From Coprosoma sp963632935 (GTDB lineage Bacteria > Bacillota_I > Bacilli_A > RF39 > UBA660), in assembly GCA_963632935.1 (NCBI GenBank), contig CAVGWA010000003.1, positions 1 through 64,000 of the forward strand: a stretch of 64,000 nt of DNA, written 5' to 3'. The translations under genes were made by a program, and so were the position numbers. Below, in pieces: positions 24,946-33,016 of this stretch (position 1 is the first letter of the stretch; every line of letters begins with the position of its first letter). The notes under the pieces are model-generated. The model was given only the letters and a program-made list of their open reading frames with translations. It was not told the DNA's origin and ran no database searches.

Positions 24946-25726
24946 TGCGATTGTCGCTCTTATTATAGTTATTCCATTAATATTATCTGGTGGTATGGCG
25001 TATAATATTGGAGTATATATTATTTCAATGCTTGCTTTAAAAGAATTTTTAGATATAAAATTGGTAAAAAAACAATTACCAATTTTCATTCAATTAATTG
25101 CATATATTTTTATGACTTTAATAATATTTATGGATGTAAATGTTTCAAGTTCAATATTTAGTTTAGATTATAGGGTGTTGTCTGCTTTATTTATGGCTTT
25201 TTTAATACCAACTGTTTTATATCATGAAAAAACTAAATATAGTATTAATGATGCTTTTTATTTAATAGGCGGATTAATATTTTTAAGTATTTCGATGTCA
25301 CTTTTAATTCTTGTTAGAAATAAAGGATTGAATTTACTTATATTTTTGTTATTAATTCCTATGATTACAGATACTTTTGCTTATATTACAGGTATGCTTA
25401 TTGGTAAAAATAAACTTCTTGAAGAAATTTCACCTAAAAAAACGGTGGAAGGTATGATTGGTGGTACTTTGATGGGTGTATTTATTAGTGCAATGTTTTA
25501 TCACACTGTAATTGATCCTACATTTTCAAAGGTTAGTTTAGTTGCTATATGTACATTTTTATCTATATTAGGTCAATATGGTGATTTAGTGTTTTCCGCA
25601 ATTAAAAGATATTTTGGTAAAAAAGATTTTTCTAATATTATGCCAGGCCATGGGGGCATTTTGGATAGACTTGACAGTATAATATTTGTATTATTAGGCT
25701 TTATGTTTTTTATAAATATTTTATAG
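24926..25726 (+). CDS. cdsA: Phosphatidate cytidylyltransferase (CDP-diglyceride synthase)
   Basis: Makes CDP-diacylglycerol from phosphatidic acid and CTP, the branch point of phospholipid synthesis. The 266-aa polytopic protein has about seven membrane helices and the C-terminal CDS signature GDLVFSAIKRYFGKKDFSN followed by PGHGGILDRLDS. The start at ATG 24926 has TTGGAGGAATTG before it, inside the uppS gene, so the two are coupled. rseP follows after 11 bases. Confidence 0.96.
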   Translation: MKTRVISAIVALIIVIPLILSGGMAYNIGVYIISMLALKEFLDIKLVKKQLPIFIQLIAYIFMTLIIFMDVNVSSSIFSLDYRVLSALFMAFLIPTVLYHEKTKYSINDAFYLIGGLIFLSISMSLLILVRNKGLNLLIFLLLIPMITDTFAYITGMLIGKNKLLEEISPKKTVEGMIGGTLMGVFISAMFYHTVIDPTFSKVSLVAICTFLSILGQYGDLVFSAIKRYFGKKDFSNIMPGHGGILDRLDSIIFVLLGFMFFINIL

Positions 25727-25737
25727 GAGGTTTTTAA

Positions 25738-26775
25738 ATGACATTAATATATTTTATTATAATATTAGGAATTATTATATTGATTCATGAATTTGGTCAT
25801 TTCATATTTGCTAAAAAAGCTGGTATATATGTTTATGAATTTTCAATTGGTATGGGACCTAGAATTTTTAAGTGGACAAGGAAAGATGATGAAACCGAAT
25901 ATTCAGTTAGATTGATTCCAATTGGTGGTTTTGTTCAAATGGCTGGTGAAGAAATTGATGATGATGAATCAGTTCCTAGAGATAAAAAGTTTTCTGTTAA
26001 AACGTTTGGACAAAAGTTTATGACAGTTATAGCTGGTATTATGAATAATTTTATTTTAGCTATTGTTTTATTTTTCTTGTTTTCTTTGTTTAATGGGGCT
26101 CCTCAAAATAAAGCAATTGTTGGTGAGGTTAGTAGTGATTTTCCTGCATATACGTCTGGTTTACAAAGTGGTGATCAGATTGTTAAGTTAAATGGTAAAA
26201 ATGCGAGTAGTTATGATTTACTTGCTTTGGAACTTCAAGTTAATAGTGGTGATGAAATTTCTTTAGAAATTTTTAGAAATGGTGAGACTAAAACAGTTAA
26301 TATAAAGCCTAAAAAGGTTAAAGTTGATGGGAAGGTTACTTATAAGTATGGATTTGGTATAAATGACGAGGTGAAAAAAGGTTTTATTCCTTCAGTTATA
26401 TATGCTTTTTCTAAGACTATTAGTTTAGTTCATCAAATGATTTTGATAATTGTTTATTTATTTACTGGTAACTTAGGAATTAATTCTTTAGCTGGTCCTG
26501 TTGGCATTTTTAATGTTGTAGGGTCTGCTAGTAGTGCTGGTTTTTGGTCACTTGTTAGTTTAACAGCGTTTTTAAGTATTAATGTTGGTTTTATTAATTT
26601 GCTTCCTTTACCAGCATTTGATGGTGGTAGATTACTTTTTGTTATTATTGAAAAGATAAAAGGTAAGCCAGTTGATCCTAAATTTGAAAATACTATTCAT
26701 GCAATTGGATTTTTCTTACTAATGGCTTTGATGCTTTATATTACATATAATGACATTATTAAATTAGTTAAATAG
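25738..26775 (+). CDS. rseP: Site-2 zinc metalloprotease RseP/RasP
   Basis: Intramembrane protease that cleaves membrane anti-sigma factors and leftover signal peptides; 345 aa. The zinc motif HEFGH (residues 17-21) is in the first helix, one PDZ domain occupies roughly 115-190 (GLQSGDQIVKLNGK), and the second metal-ligand motif NLLPLPAFDGGRL is in a C-terminal helix. In Bacillus the orthologue RasP acts on RsiW and FtsL. It is third in the uppS-cdsA-rseP operon, with AGGAGG before its ATG. Confidence 0.96.
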   Translation: MTLIYFIIILGIIILIHEFGHFIFAKKAGIYVYEFSIGMGPRIFKWTRKDDETEYSVRLIPIGGFVQMAGEEIDDDESVPRDKKFSVKTFGQKFMTVIAGIMNNFILAIVLFFLFSLFNGAPQNKAIVGEVSSDFPAYTSGLQSGDQIVKLNGKNASSYDLLALELQVNSGDEISLEIFRNGETKTVNIKPKKVKVDGKVTYKYGFGINDEVKKGFIPSVIYAFSKTISLVHQMILIIVYLFTGNLGINSLAGPVGIFNVVGSASSAGFWSLVSLTAFLSINVGFINLLPLPAFDGGRLLFVIIEKIKGKPVDPKFENTIHAIGFFLLMALMLYITYNDIIKLVK

Positions 26776-26783
26776 GAGCTTTG

Positions 26784-27170
26784 ATGGATAGTAAAATTTT
26801 TAAGCTAATAATTTTAGTTTTAGCAATTTTGATTTTTCTTGTTGTAGGAACTAATAATGATAGGCAAAAATTAACAATTATTAATAAGACAGAGGATTTA
26901 ACAAATGTTTTGAAGACTAAAGGTATTGTTATAATTGATATTAGAACTAATAGTGAATATAAAGAAAGTCATATTCCTAGTGCTATTAATATTCCATATA
27001 ATGAGTTAAAAAGTAGATTGAAATATAGCGTAAATACACCAATTTTGGTTTATTCTAAAAATGATTCTCGTAGTCATTTAGCTGCTTTGCAATTGAAAAA
27101 AATGAATTATAAAACTATTTATGAGCTAGGTGATATGCAAAAATATGATGGAAAGTTAAGCAAAAGTTAA
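26784..27170 (+). CDS. Membrane-anchored rhodanese-fold protein, active-site Cys missing
   Basis: A 128-aa protein with one N-terminal transmembrane helix (about residues 5-22) and a rhodanese domain, VIIDIRTNSEYKESHIPSAINIPYNEL. The active-site loop reads VYSKNDSRSHLAA, where the usual form is VYCxxGxRSxxAA; Ser replaces Cys, so sulfur transfer is unlikely and a binding or scaffold role is more plausible. Start: ATG 26784 after TAGGAGCT. It is eight bases behind rseP and so probably in that operon, which might hint at a membrane quality-control role. Confidence 0.85.
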   Translation: MDSKIFKLIILVLAILIFLVVGTNNDRQKLTIINKTEDLTNVLKTKGIVIIDIRTNSEYKESHIPSAINIPYNELKSRLKYSVNTPILVYSKNDSRSHLAALQLKKMNYKTIYELGDMQKYDGKLSKS

Positions 27171-27182
27171 TGCTTTCTATTT

Positions 27183-27268
27183 GTATGGGTGGCGGAATGG
27201 TAGACGCGCTACTTTGAGGGGGTAGTGAGGGAAACCTTGTGCGAGTTCAACTCTCGTCCCATGCACCA
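27183..27268 (+). tRNA. tRNA-Leu (anticodon GAG)
   Basis: 86 nt. Acceptor GTATGGG pairs with CCCATGC (one G-U), discriminator A27265, and CCA is encoded (27266-27268). D arm GCG...CGC; anticodon stem CTACT/GGTAG with loop TTGAGGG, anticodon GAG; a long variable arm GAGGGAAACCTT; T arm with TTCAACT loop. GAG reads CUC and CUU. Discriminator A fits the T-box at 45.6 kb. Confidence 0.96.
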
Positions 27269-27305
27269 ACTTTTAATATTTTAAATTATGGAAGTTTTGT
27301 TATAT

Positions 27306-27338
27306 TAAAAAATGTACTAAATTTTTAGTACACATTTT
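27306..27338 (-). terminator. Terminator of tspO (possibly bidirectional)
   Basis: TGTACTAA (27313-27320), ATTT loop, TTAGTACA (27325-27332); on the minus strand it is followed by six T. It may also stop transcription past tRNA-Leu, though the plus-strand T run is poor. Confidence 0.7.
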
Positions 27339-27347
27339 ATATTGTAA

Positions 27348-27776
27348 TTAATTTAAAAGGTATATTTCAAATGATAAGTAACATGCAAATATAAGCCATA
27401 TTAGATATGGTATATTAAGGTACGTGGATATTTTGTTTATCTTATAAAAGTTATTAATCATTATTATAACGATTATTATTAATAAAATTATCCAAATAAA
27501 TGATAGCAAGTATAGTTTGAATACAAAGAAAATTATTGGCCATAGGTTGTTTATTATTAAATTAGTATAGTATATATATTTATTATTGTTTTTTTGTAAA
27601 TAAAAGCTTATGCCTATTAATATATATAAAACAGTCCATACAATTGGGAAAATAATTCCAGGTGGAGCTAGTTTTGGTTTATATAAATCTTGGTAGTTCA
27701 TAAATGGATTAATAATTAGACTTATAATTATTCCTATAATTAATGGTAGTGCAATGTCTTTTAATAATTTTTTCAT
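27348..27776 (-). CDS. tspO: TspO/MBR family tryptophan-rich sensory protein
   Basis: A 142-aa protein with five predicted membrane helices and the TspO/MBR signatures: KPKLAPPGIIFPIVWTVLY (loop 1 and helix 2), NNLWPIIFF, and IPYLIWLIFACYLSFEIYLLN. Bacterial TspO binds porphyrins such as protoporphyrin IX and related hydrophobic ligands; the role in anaerobes is poorly known. It is on the minus strand, transcribed away from the gene at 27856, and ends in its own terminator. Confidence 0.92.
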   Translation of the reverse strand: MKKLLKDIALPLIIGIIISLIINPFMNYQDLYKPKLAPPGIIFPIVWTVLYILIGISFYLQKNNNKYIYYTNLIINNLWPIIFFVFKLYLLSFIWIILLIIIVIIMINNFYKINKISTYLNIPYLIWLIFACYLSFEIYLLN

Positions 27777-27855
27777 TTAATCACCTGTTAATAGTATATG
27801 TTAATAAAATAAAAATATAATATTTTTAAGTAATTATTAGAAAGGATGAGAAGTT

Positions 27856-28197
27856 ATGGGAATGCTTACTAAAAGTAAAAGAGGAGAAAATGATCCAATT
27901 AGTTTTAATTTTGATGATATGAATTTTTCTATTTCTTTTGATAATATTGATAAAAAAGTAAAGTTAGATGAGAAAAGTTTAAAGTTACTTGAAGAAGCTA
28001 TTAAAGTAAATGATGAATTAATTAAAACTGATAAAAAGATATGTTCTGGTGATTATAAAGTTTTTTTAAAAAATGATGATACTAGTAGTTTATGGATTAA
28101 AGCATTTGATAAGTTATTAGAATATAAACTAATTCGTAAAGATAATTTAAATTATGTTGTTACAGATAAAGGTAAAAAATATTTGAATAAATTGTAG
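27856..28197 (+). CDS. Unrecognised small protein with winged-helix-like C-terminus
   Basis: A 113-aa soluble protein with no family I can name. The N-terminal half is acidic and strand-like (SFNFDDMNFSISFDNIDKK). The second half, LWIKAFDKLLEYKLIRKDNLNYVVTDKGKKYL, has the spacing of a winged-helix recognition helix and wing (compare MarR- or PadR-type ends with VTDKGKKYL), so nucleic-acid or protein binding is possible. ATG 27856 has AGGATGAGAAG before it. It stands alone between tspO and rmuC. Confidence 0.65.
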   Translation: MGMLTKSKRGENDPISFNFDDMNFSISFDNIDKKVKLDEKSLKLLEEAIKVNDELIKTDKKICSGDYKVFLKNDDTSSLWIKAFDKLLEYKLIRKDNLNYVVTDKGKKYLNKL

Positions 28198-28254
28198 TGT
28201 TTAATTGGTGCTTTAAAACACCGTTTGTTGATTTATTTTCATTTTCTTTTTTTC

Positions 28255-28283
28255 TTGAAAGAAATATTAGACTGGTTTATAAT
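28255..28283 (+). promoter_or_regulatory. Promoter of rmuC
   Basis: TTGAAA (28255-28260), 17-bp spacer, TATAAT (28278-28283). Confidence 0.85.
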
Positions 28284-28308
28284 GATTATTAGGATAGAGG
28301 GTGTTTGA

Positions 28309-29373
28309 ATGGAATATATTATAATTGGTTTGTTAGTTGTTATTTTAATTGTTAGTATTATTGCTTTAACAAAAAATGTTAATGAATCTAATATTACTGA
28401 AAGATTAGGCAAATTAGAAACTGAGATGGTTAAATCTTTGGGTAATTTTAAGAGTGATATTAATAAAAATTTAACTGATGATTTTAATAATTTAAATGAA
28501 AGAATTGATTATAGATTAAATTTAATTAATGATAAGGTTAATGAAAGGTTGGATCAAAATTTTGAAAGAACTAATAAAACATTTACCTCTGTTTTAGAAA
28601 GACTTTCTAAGATTGATGAGGCTCAAAAGAAGATTGATACTTTATCTAATGATATTGTTTCTCTTCAAACGGTACTTACTGATAAGAAAACAAGAGGTAT
28701 TTTCGGCGAGGTTAATTTAAAACATATTTTAGTTAGTGTTTTTGGTGAAGGAAAGGATAATATTTATAGATTACAATATACTTTAAGTAATGGTACTATT
28801 GCAGATAGTGTTTTATTTGCTCCTGAACCTATTGGATTAATTGCGATTGATTCTAAATTTCCTTTGGAAGATTATCAGGCAATGGTTGATAAAAAAAATC
28901 CTAATAAGGCTTTATCTGAACGTAAATTTAAAACTGATATGAAAAAACATATTGATGCTATCGCATCTAAATACATTATTCCAGGTGAAACTACGGATCA
29001 AGCTATACTTTTTTTGCCAGCTGAAGCTATTTTTGCGGAGGTTAATGCTTATCATCAAGATGTGATTGATTATGCTTATAATAAAAGGGTTTGGATATGT
29101 GGACCTACTACTTTAATGAGTACTTTAACTACTTTACAGGTTATTATGAAGAATGTTGAAAGGGATAAATATACTAAGGTTATTCATCAAGAATTAAAGC
29201 TTTTAGATGTTGAATTTAAAAGATATAAAGATAGATGGGATAAGCTTTCAAGAAGTATTGATTCTGTTAGTAAAGATGTTAAAGATATTCATACAACTAC
29301 AGATAAGATTACTAAAAGATTTAATGCGATTAATGGTGTAGAGATAGAGGAGATAAGTCATGAAGAGGATTAA
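28309..29373 (+). CDS. rmuC: DNA recombination protein RmuC homologue
   Basis: A 354-aa protein with an N-terminal membrane helix (about 2-22), a coiled-coil region (to about 120) and a C-terminal PD-(D/E)XK nuclease-like RmuC domain beginning near TRGIFGEVNLKHIL, with IAIDSKFPLEDYQ as the catalytic-core segment (acidic residue and Lys). RmuC was found by its effect on recombination at inverted repeats in E. coli; the molecular role is unclear. Its end overlaps the next gene by 14 bases. Confidence 0.93.
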   Translation: MEYIIIGLLVVILIVSIIALTKNVNESNITERLGKLETEMVKSLGNFKSDINKNLTDDFNNLNERIDYRLNLINDKVNERLDQNFERTNKTFTSVLERLSKIDEAQKKIDTLSNDIVSLQTVLTDKKTRGIFGEVNLKHILVSVFGEGKDNIYRLQYTLSNGTIADSVLFAPEPIGLIAIDSKFPLEDYQAMVDKKNPNKALSERKFKTDMKKHIDAIASKYIIPGETTDQAILFLPAEAIFAEVNAYHQDVIDYAYNKRVWICGPTTLMSTLTTLQVIMKNVERDKYTKVIHQELKLLDVEFKRYKDRWDKLSRSIDSVSKDVKDIHTTTDKITKRFNAINGVEIEEISHEED

Positions 29374-29902
29374 TTATTTATTTTATGTTGTGATTTTAGT
29401 TTGTGCTTTTACTACTATTTTTACTGAATTAGATAAAGGTATTGTTATTATTTTAAAGGATTCGAGTATTGTTTTAACTGCTGGTATACCTTTTATTTTT
29501 AATAAAATATTTAATCGTAAGTTAAGTGATGGATTTATTTTCGTTTGGCTTATATTTATTTTTATGGCTCATTATTTAGGTGTAATTTATGAAGGGTATA
29601 ATAAGTGGCCTATATATGATAAGCTAACGCATACAATGTCTGGTTTTTTAACAGCTTATGTTGCTTTACTTTTTATTCCTAAGAAAAGTGATAAGATATG
29701 GTTTAATGTTTTATTTATGATTGCTTTTAGCTGGATGTGTGCGGGATTATGGGAAACATTTGAATTTGTTTGTAATTTACTTCTTGGTGGTGATGCTCAA
29801 AGAGTTCAAGCTACTGGTGTTACGGATACAATGATGGATATGATAGTCGCATTTATGGGTGCTAGTATATTTAGTATTGGTTATATTAAAAAAAGTAAGT
29901 AA
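29360..29902 (+). CDS. Polytopic membrane protein, DUF2238/YjdF-like
   Basis: A 180-aa protein with about five transmembrane segments. Between them lie YDKLTHTMSGFLTAYVALLF and WETFEFVCNLLLGGDAQRVQ, then GVTDTMMDMIVAFMGA, a pattern like DUF2238 (YjdF) proteins (DKxxHxxxGF, WExxE, DTxxDM). The conserved His, Glu and Asp facing the membrane could bind a metal, but the function is unknown. ATG 29360 uses AGAGGAGATAAG inside the end of rmuC, so it is translationally coupled to rmuC. The family call is tentative. Confidence 0.65.
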   Translation: MKRINYLFYVVILVCAFTTIFTELDKGIVIILKDSSIVLTAGIPFIFNKIFNRKLSDGFIFVWLIFIFMAHYLGVIYEGYNKWPIYDKLTHTMSGFLTAYVALLFIPKKSDKIWFNVLFMIAFSWMCAGLWETFEFVCNLLLGGDAQRVQATGVTDTMMDMIVAFMGASIFSIGYIKKSK

Positions 29903-29956
29903 AAAGCTATATTTTTAAGTTTTTTTGCTTTATAATTATGATAAAGGGGTGATACG

Positions 29957-32083
29957 ATGGAAGAAAAAGTATTGGAAATTATTAGTAATCATAATAAAGC
30001 CTTAAGTTATGATGAGATATTAGAAAAATTAGATGATAATGAGATTCCGTATTTAGCTGAAGTTTTAAATAAATTAGTTAAAGATTTAAAGGTTAGATTT
30101 ACTAAGAAGGGTAAGTTTGTTAAGTTTGATGATAATTCACAAAAAATTGGTATATTTGCGGGTAATAGAAAAGGCTTTGGTTTTGTTATTATTGATGGTG
30201 AGTCAAAGGATTATTTTATTCCTAGGAATAATGTTAATGGTGCTGTTGATGGTGATGAAGTTGTTATTAAAGTATTAGATGAAGGAAAACATGAAGCTAC
30301 AGTTGAAAGAGTTAATAAACGTAATTTAAATAATTTGCTTGTTGGTGAATTTTATAAGAAAGATGATAAAAACTTTTTAAAGTTAGATAATGAAAAGTTA
30401 AATATTTTAGTTGAAATTAAAGAAGAAGATTCTATGGGGGCTGTTAGTGGCCATAAGGTTGTTGTTAAAATAGAAAATAAAATTGAAAAAAGTAATTATT
30501 ATCAAGGAAAGGTTATTAGAATTTTAGGACATAAGGATGATCCTGGTGTGGATATTTTATCTATTGCAGCTAGGTATAATATTAATGATGTATTTTCTGA
30601 TGAAGTTTTGGCTGAACTTGATAATATTCCTGATGAGGTTGCTAAAAATGATCTTAAAGGTAGACGTGATTTAACGGGTGAGGTTATTTTTACAATTGAT
30701 GGTGATGATACCAAAGATATTGATGATGCTGTTAGTATTAAAAAATTAGAAAACGGTAATTATTTATTAGGTGTTCATATTGCAGATGTTTCACATTATG
30801 TTAAAGAAGGAACGGCTTTAGGCGATGAGGCTTACGCAAGAGGAACTAGTAGTTATTTAGCTAATACTGTTATTCCTATGCTTCCACATAAACTTTCAAA
30901 TGGAATTTGTTCTTTAAATCCTAATGTAGTAAGACTTGCTATTTCATGTATTATGGAATTTGATAGTAATGGTAAAATTGTTGATAGTGATATTTTTGAA
31001 AGTTATATTAAATCTAGAAAACAAATGACTTACAAATGCGTTAATAAAATATTGGTTGACAATGTTGTCCCTGAGGGTTATGAAGAATTTGAAGCTGATT
31101 TACGTTTAATGAATGAACTTTCACATATTATTAGAAAAAGAAAAATTGAAAAAGGATATTTGGATTTTGATGTGCCTGAAGCTAAAATTATTACTGATGA
31201 AAATGGAAAAGCAATTGATATTCAAAAAAGAATTCAAAGTGAAGGTGAAAATTTAATTGAAGACTTTATGATTTCTGCAAATGAAACGGTTGCTAGTACA
31301 ATTTCTTATATGGATCTTCCTTTTATATATCGTGTTCATGGCACGCCTGATCAAGATAAGATTAAAAATTTCTTACATTTTGTATCTGTTTTAGGTTATA
31401 AAGTAAATGCTAATGTAAAAAGTATTACACCTAAAACAATTCAAAATATTTTATCACAACTTAAAGATAAAAAAGAATATAATATTTTATCAGCTATGCT
31501 TTTAAGAAGTATGCAAAAGGCTGTTTATGATAATGTTAATATTGGTCATTTCGGATTAGCTAGTAAATTTTATACTCATTTTACATCTCCAATTAGAAGA
31601 TATCCTGATTTAACTGTTCATAGACTTTTAAGAACTTATTTATTTAATCACAGTATTGATAATCAAACTGTTAATTATTATTCTACAGAACTTCCTGTGA
31701 TTGCTAAACATTCATCTGAAAGGGAACAAGCTGCTACGCAATGTGAACGTGATGTTGATGATATGAAGATGGCTGAATATATGGAAGGTCATATTGGAGA
31801 GAGTTTTAAAGGTGTTATTAGTACTGTTACTAATTATGGTATTTATGTAGAACTTGATAATTTAGTTGAAGGCATGATTAAAATAGATGCTTTAGACGAT
31901 GATTATTATTTCTACGATGAAAGTTCATTTAGTTTAATTGGAAGACGATCTAAGAAAAAATATATGCTTGGTGATAAGATTAATATTACTGTTGATAGTG
32001 TAATAAAAGATAAGGGACTTATTAATTTTAAATTATACAAAGGTGATCAAAATGGAGATAAACAACAGAAAAGCAAAGCATGA
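29957..32083 (+). CDS. rnr: Ribonuclease R
   Basis: Processive 3'-5' exoribonuclease that degrades structured RNA and works with SmpB-tmRNA in trans-translation quality control; 708 aa. Order: N-terminal winged helix (1-60), cold-shock domains (about 65-220), the RNB catalytic domain with DDTKDIDDAVSI (near 250) and HFTSPIRRYPDLTVHR, and a C-terminal S1 domain (GESFKGVISTVTNYGIYVEL). ATG 29957 follows AAAGGGGTGATACG. The last 32 bases overlap smpB, and ssrA follows: a compact rnr-smpB-ssrA module. Confidence 0.97.
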   Translation: MEEKVLEIISNHNKALSYDEILEKLDDNEIPYLAEVLNKLVKDLKVRFTKKGKFVKFDDNSQKIGIFAGNRKGFGFVIIDGESKDYFIPRNNVNGAVDGDEVVIKVLDEGKHEATVERVNKRNLNNLLVGEFYKKDDKNFLKLDNEKLNILVEIKEEDSMGAVSGHKVVVKIENKIEKSNYYQGKVIRILGHKDDPGVDILSIAARYNINDVFSDEVLAELDNIPDEVAKNDLKGRRDLTGEVIFTIDGDDTKDIDDAVSIKKLENGNYLLGVHIADVSHYVKEGTALGDEAYARGTSSYLANTVIPMLPHKLSNGICSLNPNVVRLAISCIMEFDSNGKIVDSDIFESYIKSRKQMTYKCVNKILVDNVVPEGYEEFEADLRLMNELSHIIRKRKIEKGYLDFDVPEAKIITDENGKAIDIQKRIQSEGENLIEDFMISANETVASTISYMDLPFIYRVHGTPDQDKIKNFLHFVSVLGYKVNANVKSITPKTIQNILSQLKDKKEYNILSAMLLRSMQKAVYDNVNIGHFGLASKFYTHFTSPIRRYPDLTVHRLLRTYLFNHSIDNQTVNYYSTELPVIAKHSSEREQAATQCERDVDDMKMAEYMEGHIGESFKGVISTVTNYGIYVELDNLVEGMIKIDALDDDYYFYDESSFSLIGRRSKKKYMLGDKINITVDSVIKDKGLINFKLYKGDQNGDKQQKSKA

Positions 32084-32486
32084 TTATCAAATATTTGAAA
32101 CTATCGAAGCAGGAATTGTTTTAACGGGAACTGAAATTAAATCATTAAAAGATGGTAGGGCTAATATTAAAGATAGTTATGCAATTATTAAAAAAAATGA
32201 AATATTTCTTTTAAATATGCATATTAGTTGTTATGAAAATGGTAATAGATTTAACCATGAAGAGGAAAGAACTAGAAAATTATTATTACATAAAAAAGAA
32301 ATATTAAAATATAAAGATAAAATTAAATTAGAAGGTTATACTTTAGTTCCTTTAAAAGTATATTTAGTTAAAGGAAAAGCTAAAATATTAATTGGTCTTG
32401 CTAAAGGTAAAAAAAATTACGATAAGAGGCAAGATATTAAAAAAAGAGATATTGAAAGAGATATTAGAGCTAGATTAAAAAAATAA
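32052..32486 (+). CDS. smpB: SsrA-binding protein SmpB
   Basis: Partner of tmRNA that carries it into the A site of stalled ribosomes; 144 aa. Signatures NRKAKHDYQIFETIEAGIVL-type opening, GTEIKSLKDGRANIKDSYA, and a basic C-terminal tail (KGKKNYDKRQDIKKRD...RARLKK) that enters the mRNA channel. ATG 32052 has AAAGGTGATC in front, inside rnr. It lies 43 bases before ssrA, the usual arrangement. Confidence 0.97.
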   Translation: MEINNRKAKHDYQIFETIEAGIVLTGTEIKSLKDGRANIKDSYAIIKKNEIFLLNMHISCYENGNRFNHEEERTRKLLLHKKEILKYKDKIKLEGYTLVPLKVYLVKGKAKILIGLAKGKKNYDKRQDIKKRDIERDIRARLKK

Positions 32487-32488
32487 TT

Positions 32489-32516
32489 TTGAAAACAAAC
32501 TTTTATATGATACAAT
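32489..32516 (+). promoter_or_regulatory. Promoter of ssrA
   Basis: TTGAAA (32489-32494), 16-bp spacer, TACAAT (32511-32516), beginning at the smpB stop and ending 14 bases before the mature tmRNA 5' end. Confidence 0.75.
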
Positions 32517-32529
32517 ATAAGAGTTTTAT

Positions 32530-32881
32530 GGGCACGTTTTTGGTTTCGACAAAGATATGGAGATTTAAATTGCAAGTCGGAGTGACACGTCAAGTCTAAA
32601 CTTAAATATAACTGGAAACAGAAATAATTTAGTACCAACTTACGCCTAAGGTTGGCGAGGTACACTCTTTTAATTTTTTAACTTTCGGAAAATTTTAAGG
32701 GTTCGCTTTTAGAAAGTTATATCATTATTTAGCCTAGGGATAATGATGAATTTTATAGGCTTACTAATAAAGTAGTTGTCTGTTACTATTCTTTATTAGG
32801 AAATTATTTAATAGACTAAACTTGTAGATATTTCTTTTAAAGTATTTTTGGACAGGAGTTCGACTCTCCTCGTGTCCACCA
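32530..32881 (+). ncRNA. ssrA: Transfer-messenger RNA (tmRNA)
   Basis: One-piece tmRNA, 352 nt. The ends GGGCACG and CGTGTCC pair as the acceptor stem, with A and encoded CCA (to 32881). GGTTTCGAC near the 5' end and GGAGTTCGACTCTCC near the 3' end are the conserved D-loop-like and T-arm parts. The tag frame is best read from 32614: GGA AAC AGA AAT AAT TTA GTA CCA ACT TAC GCC TAA, giving GNRNNLVPTYA after the tRNA-borne Ala. The stop lies in the loop of a CCAAC/GTTGG stem. The tag ends in -TYA rather than the -LAA common in Firmicutes. Confidence 0.95.
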
Positions 32882-32893
32882 AATAAGTATTTA

Positions 32894-32916
32894 TTCCTTG
32901 ATTTTCAAGGATTTTT
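32894..32916 (+). terminator. Intrinsic terminator of ssrA
   Basis: TCCTTGA (32895-32901), TTT loop, TCAAGGA (32905-32911), then T. Confidence 0.85.
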
Positions 32917-32960
32917 ATTTTATTAAAATACTTTTTGAGATGATTATTTGTATTTAAAGG

Positions 32961-32989
32961 TTGTTTTCATTTTTGCTTAATGTTATACT
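32961..32989 (+). promoter_or_regulatory. Promoter of the ADP-ribosylglycohydrolase fusion gene
   Basis: TTGTTT (32961-32966), 17-bp spacer, TATACT (32984-32989) with TGT before it. Confidence 0.7.
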
Positions 32990-33016
32990 AGGTGTGGTAG
33001 TTAGAAGGTAGATGTT

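Noticed and set aside
28204..28225. GGTG...CACC hairpin after the 113-aa gene as terminator
   Set aside because: Only four strong pairs with a mismatch and no T run behind it.
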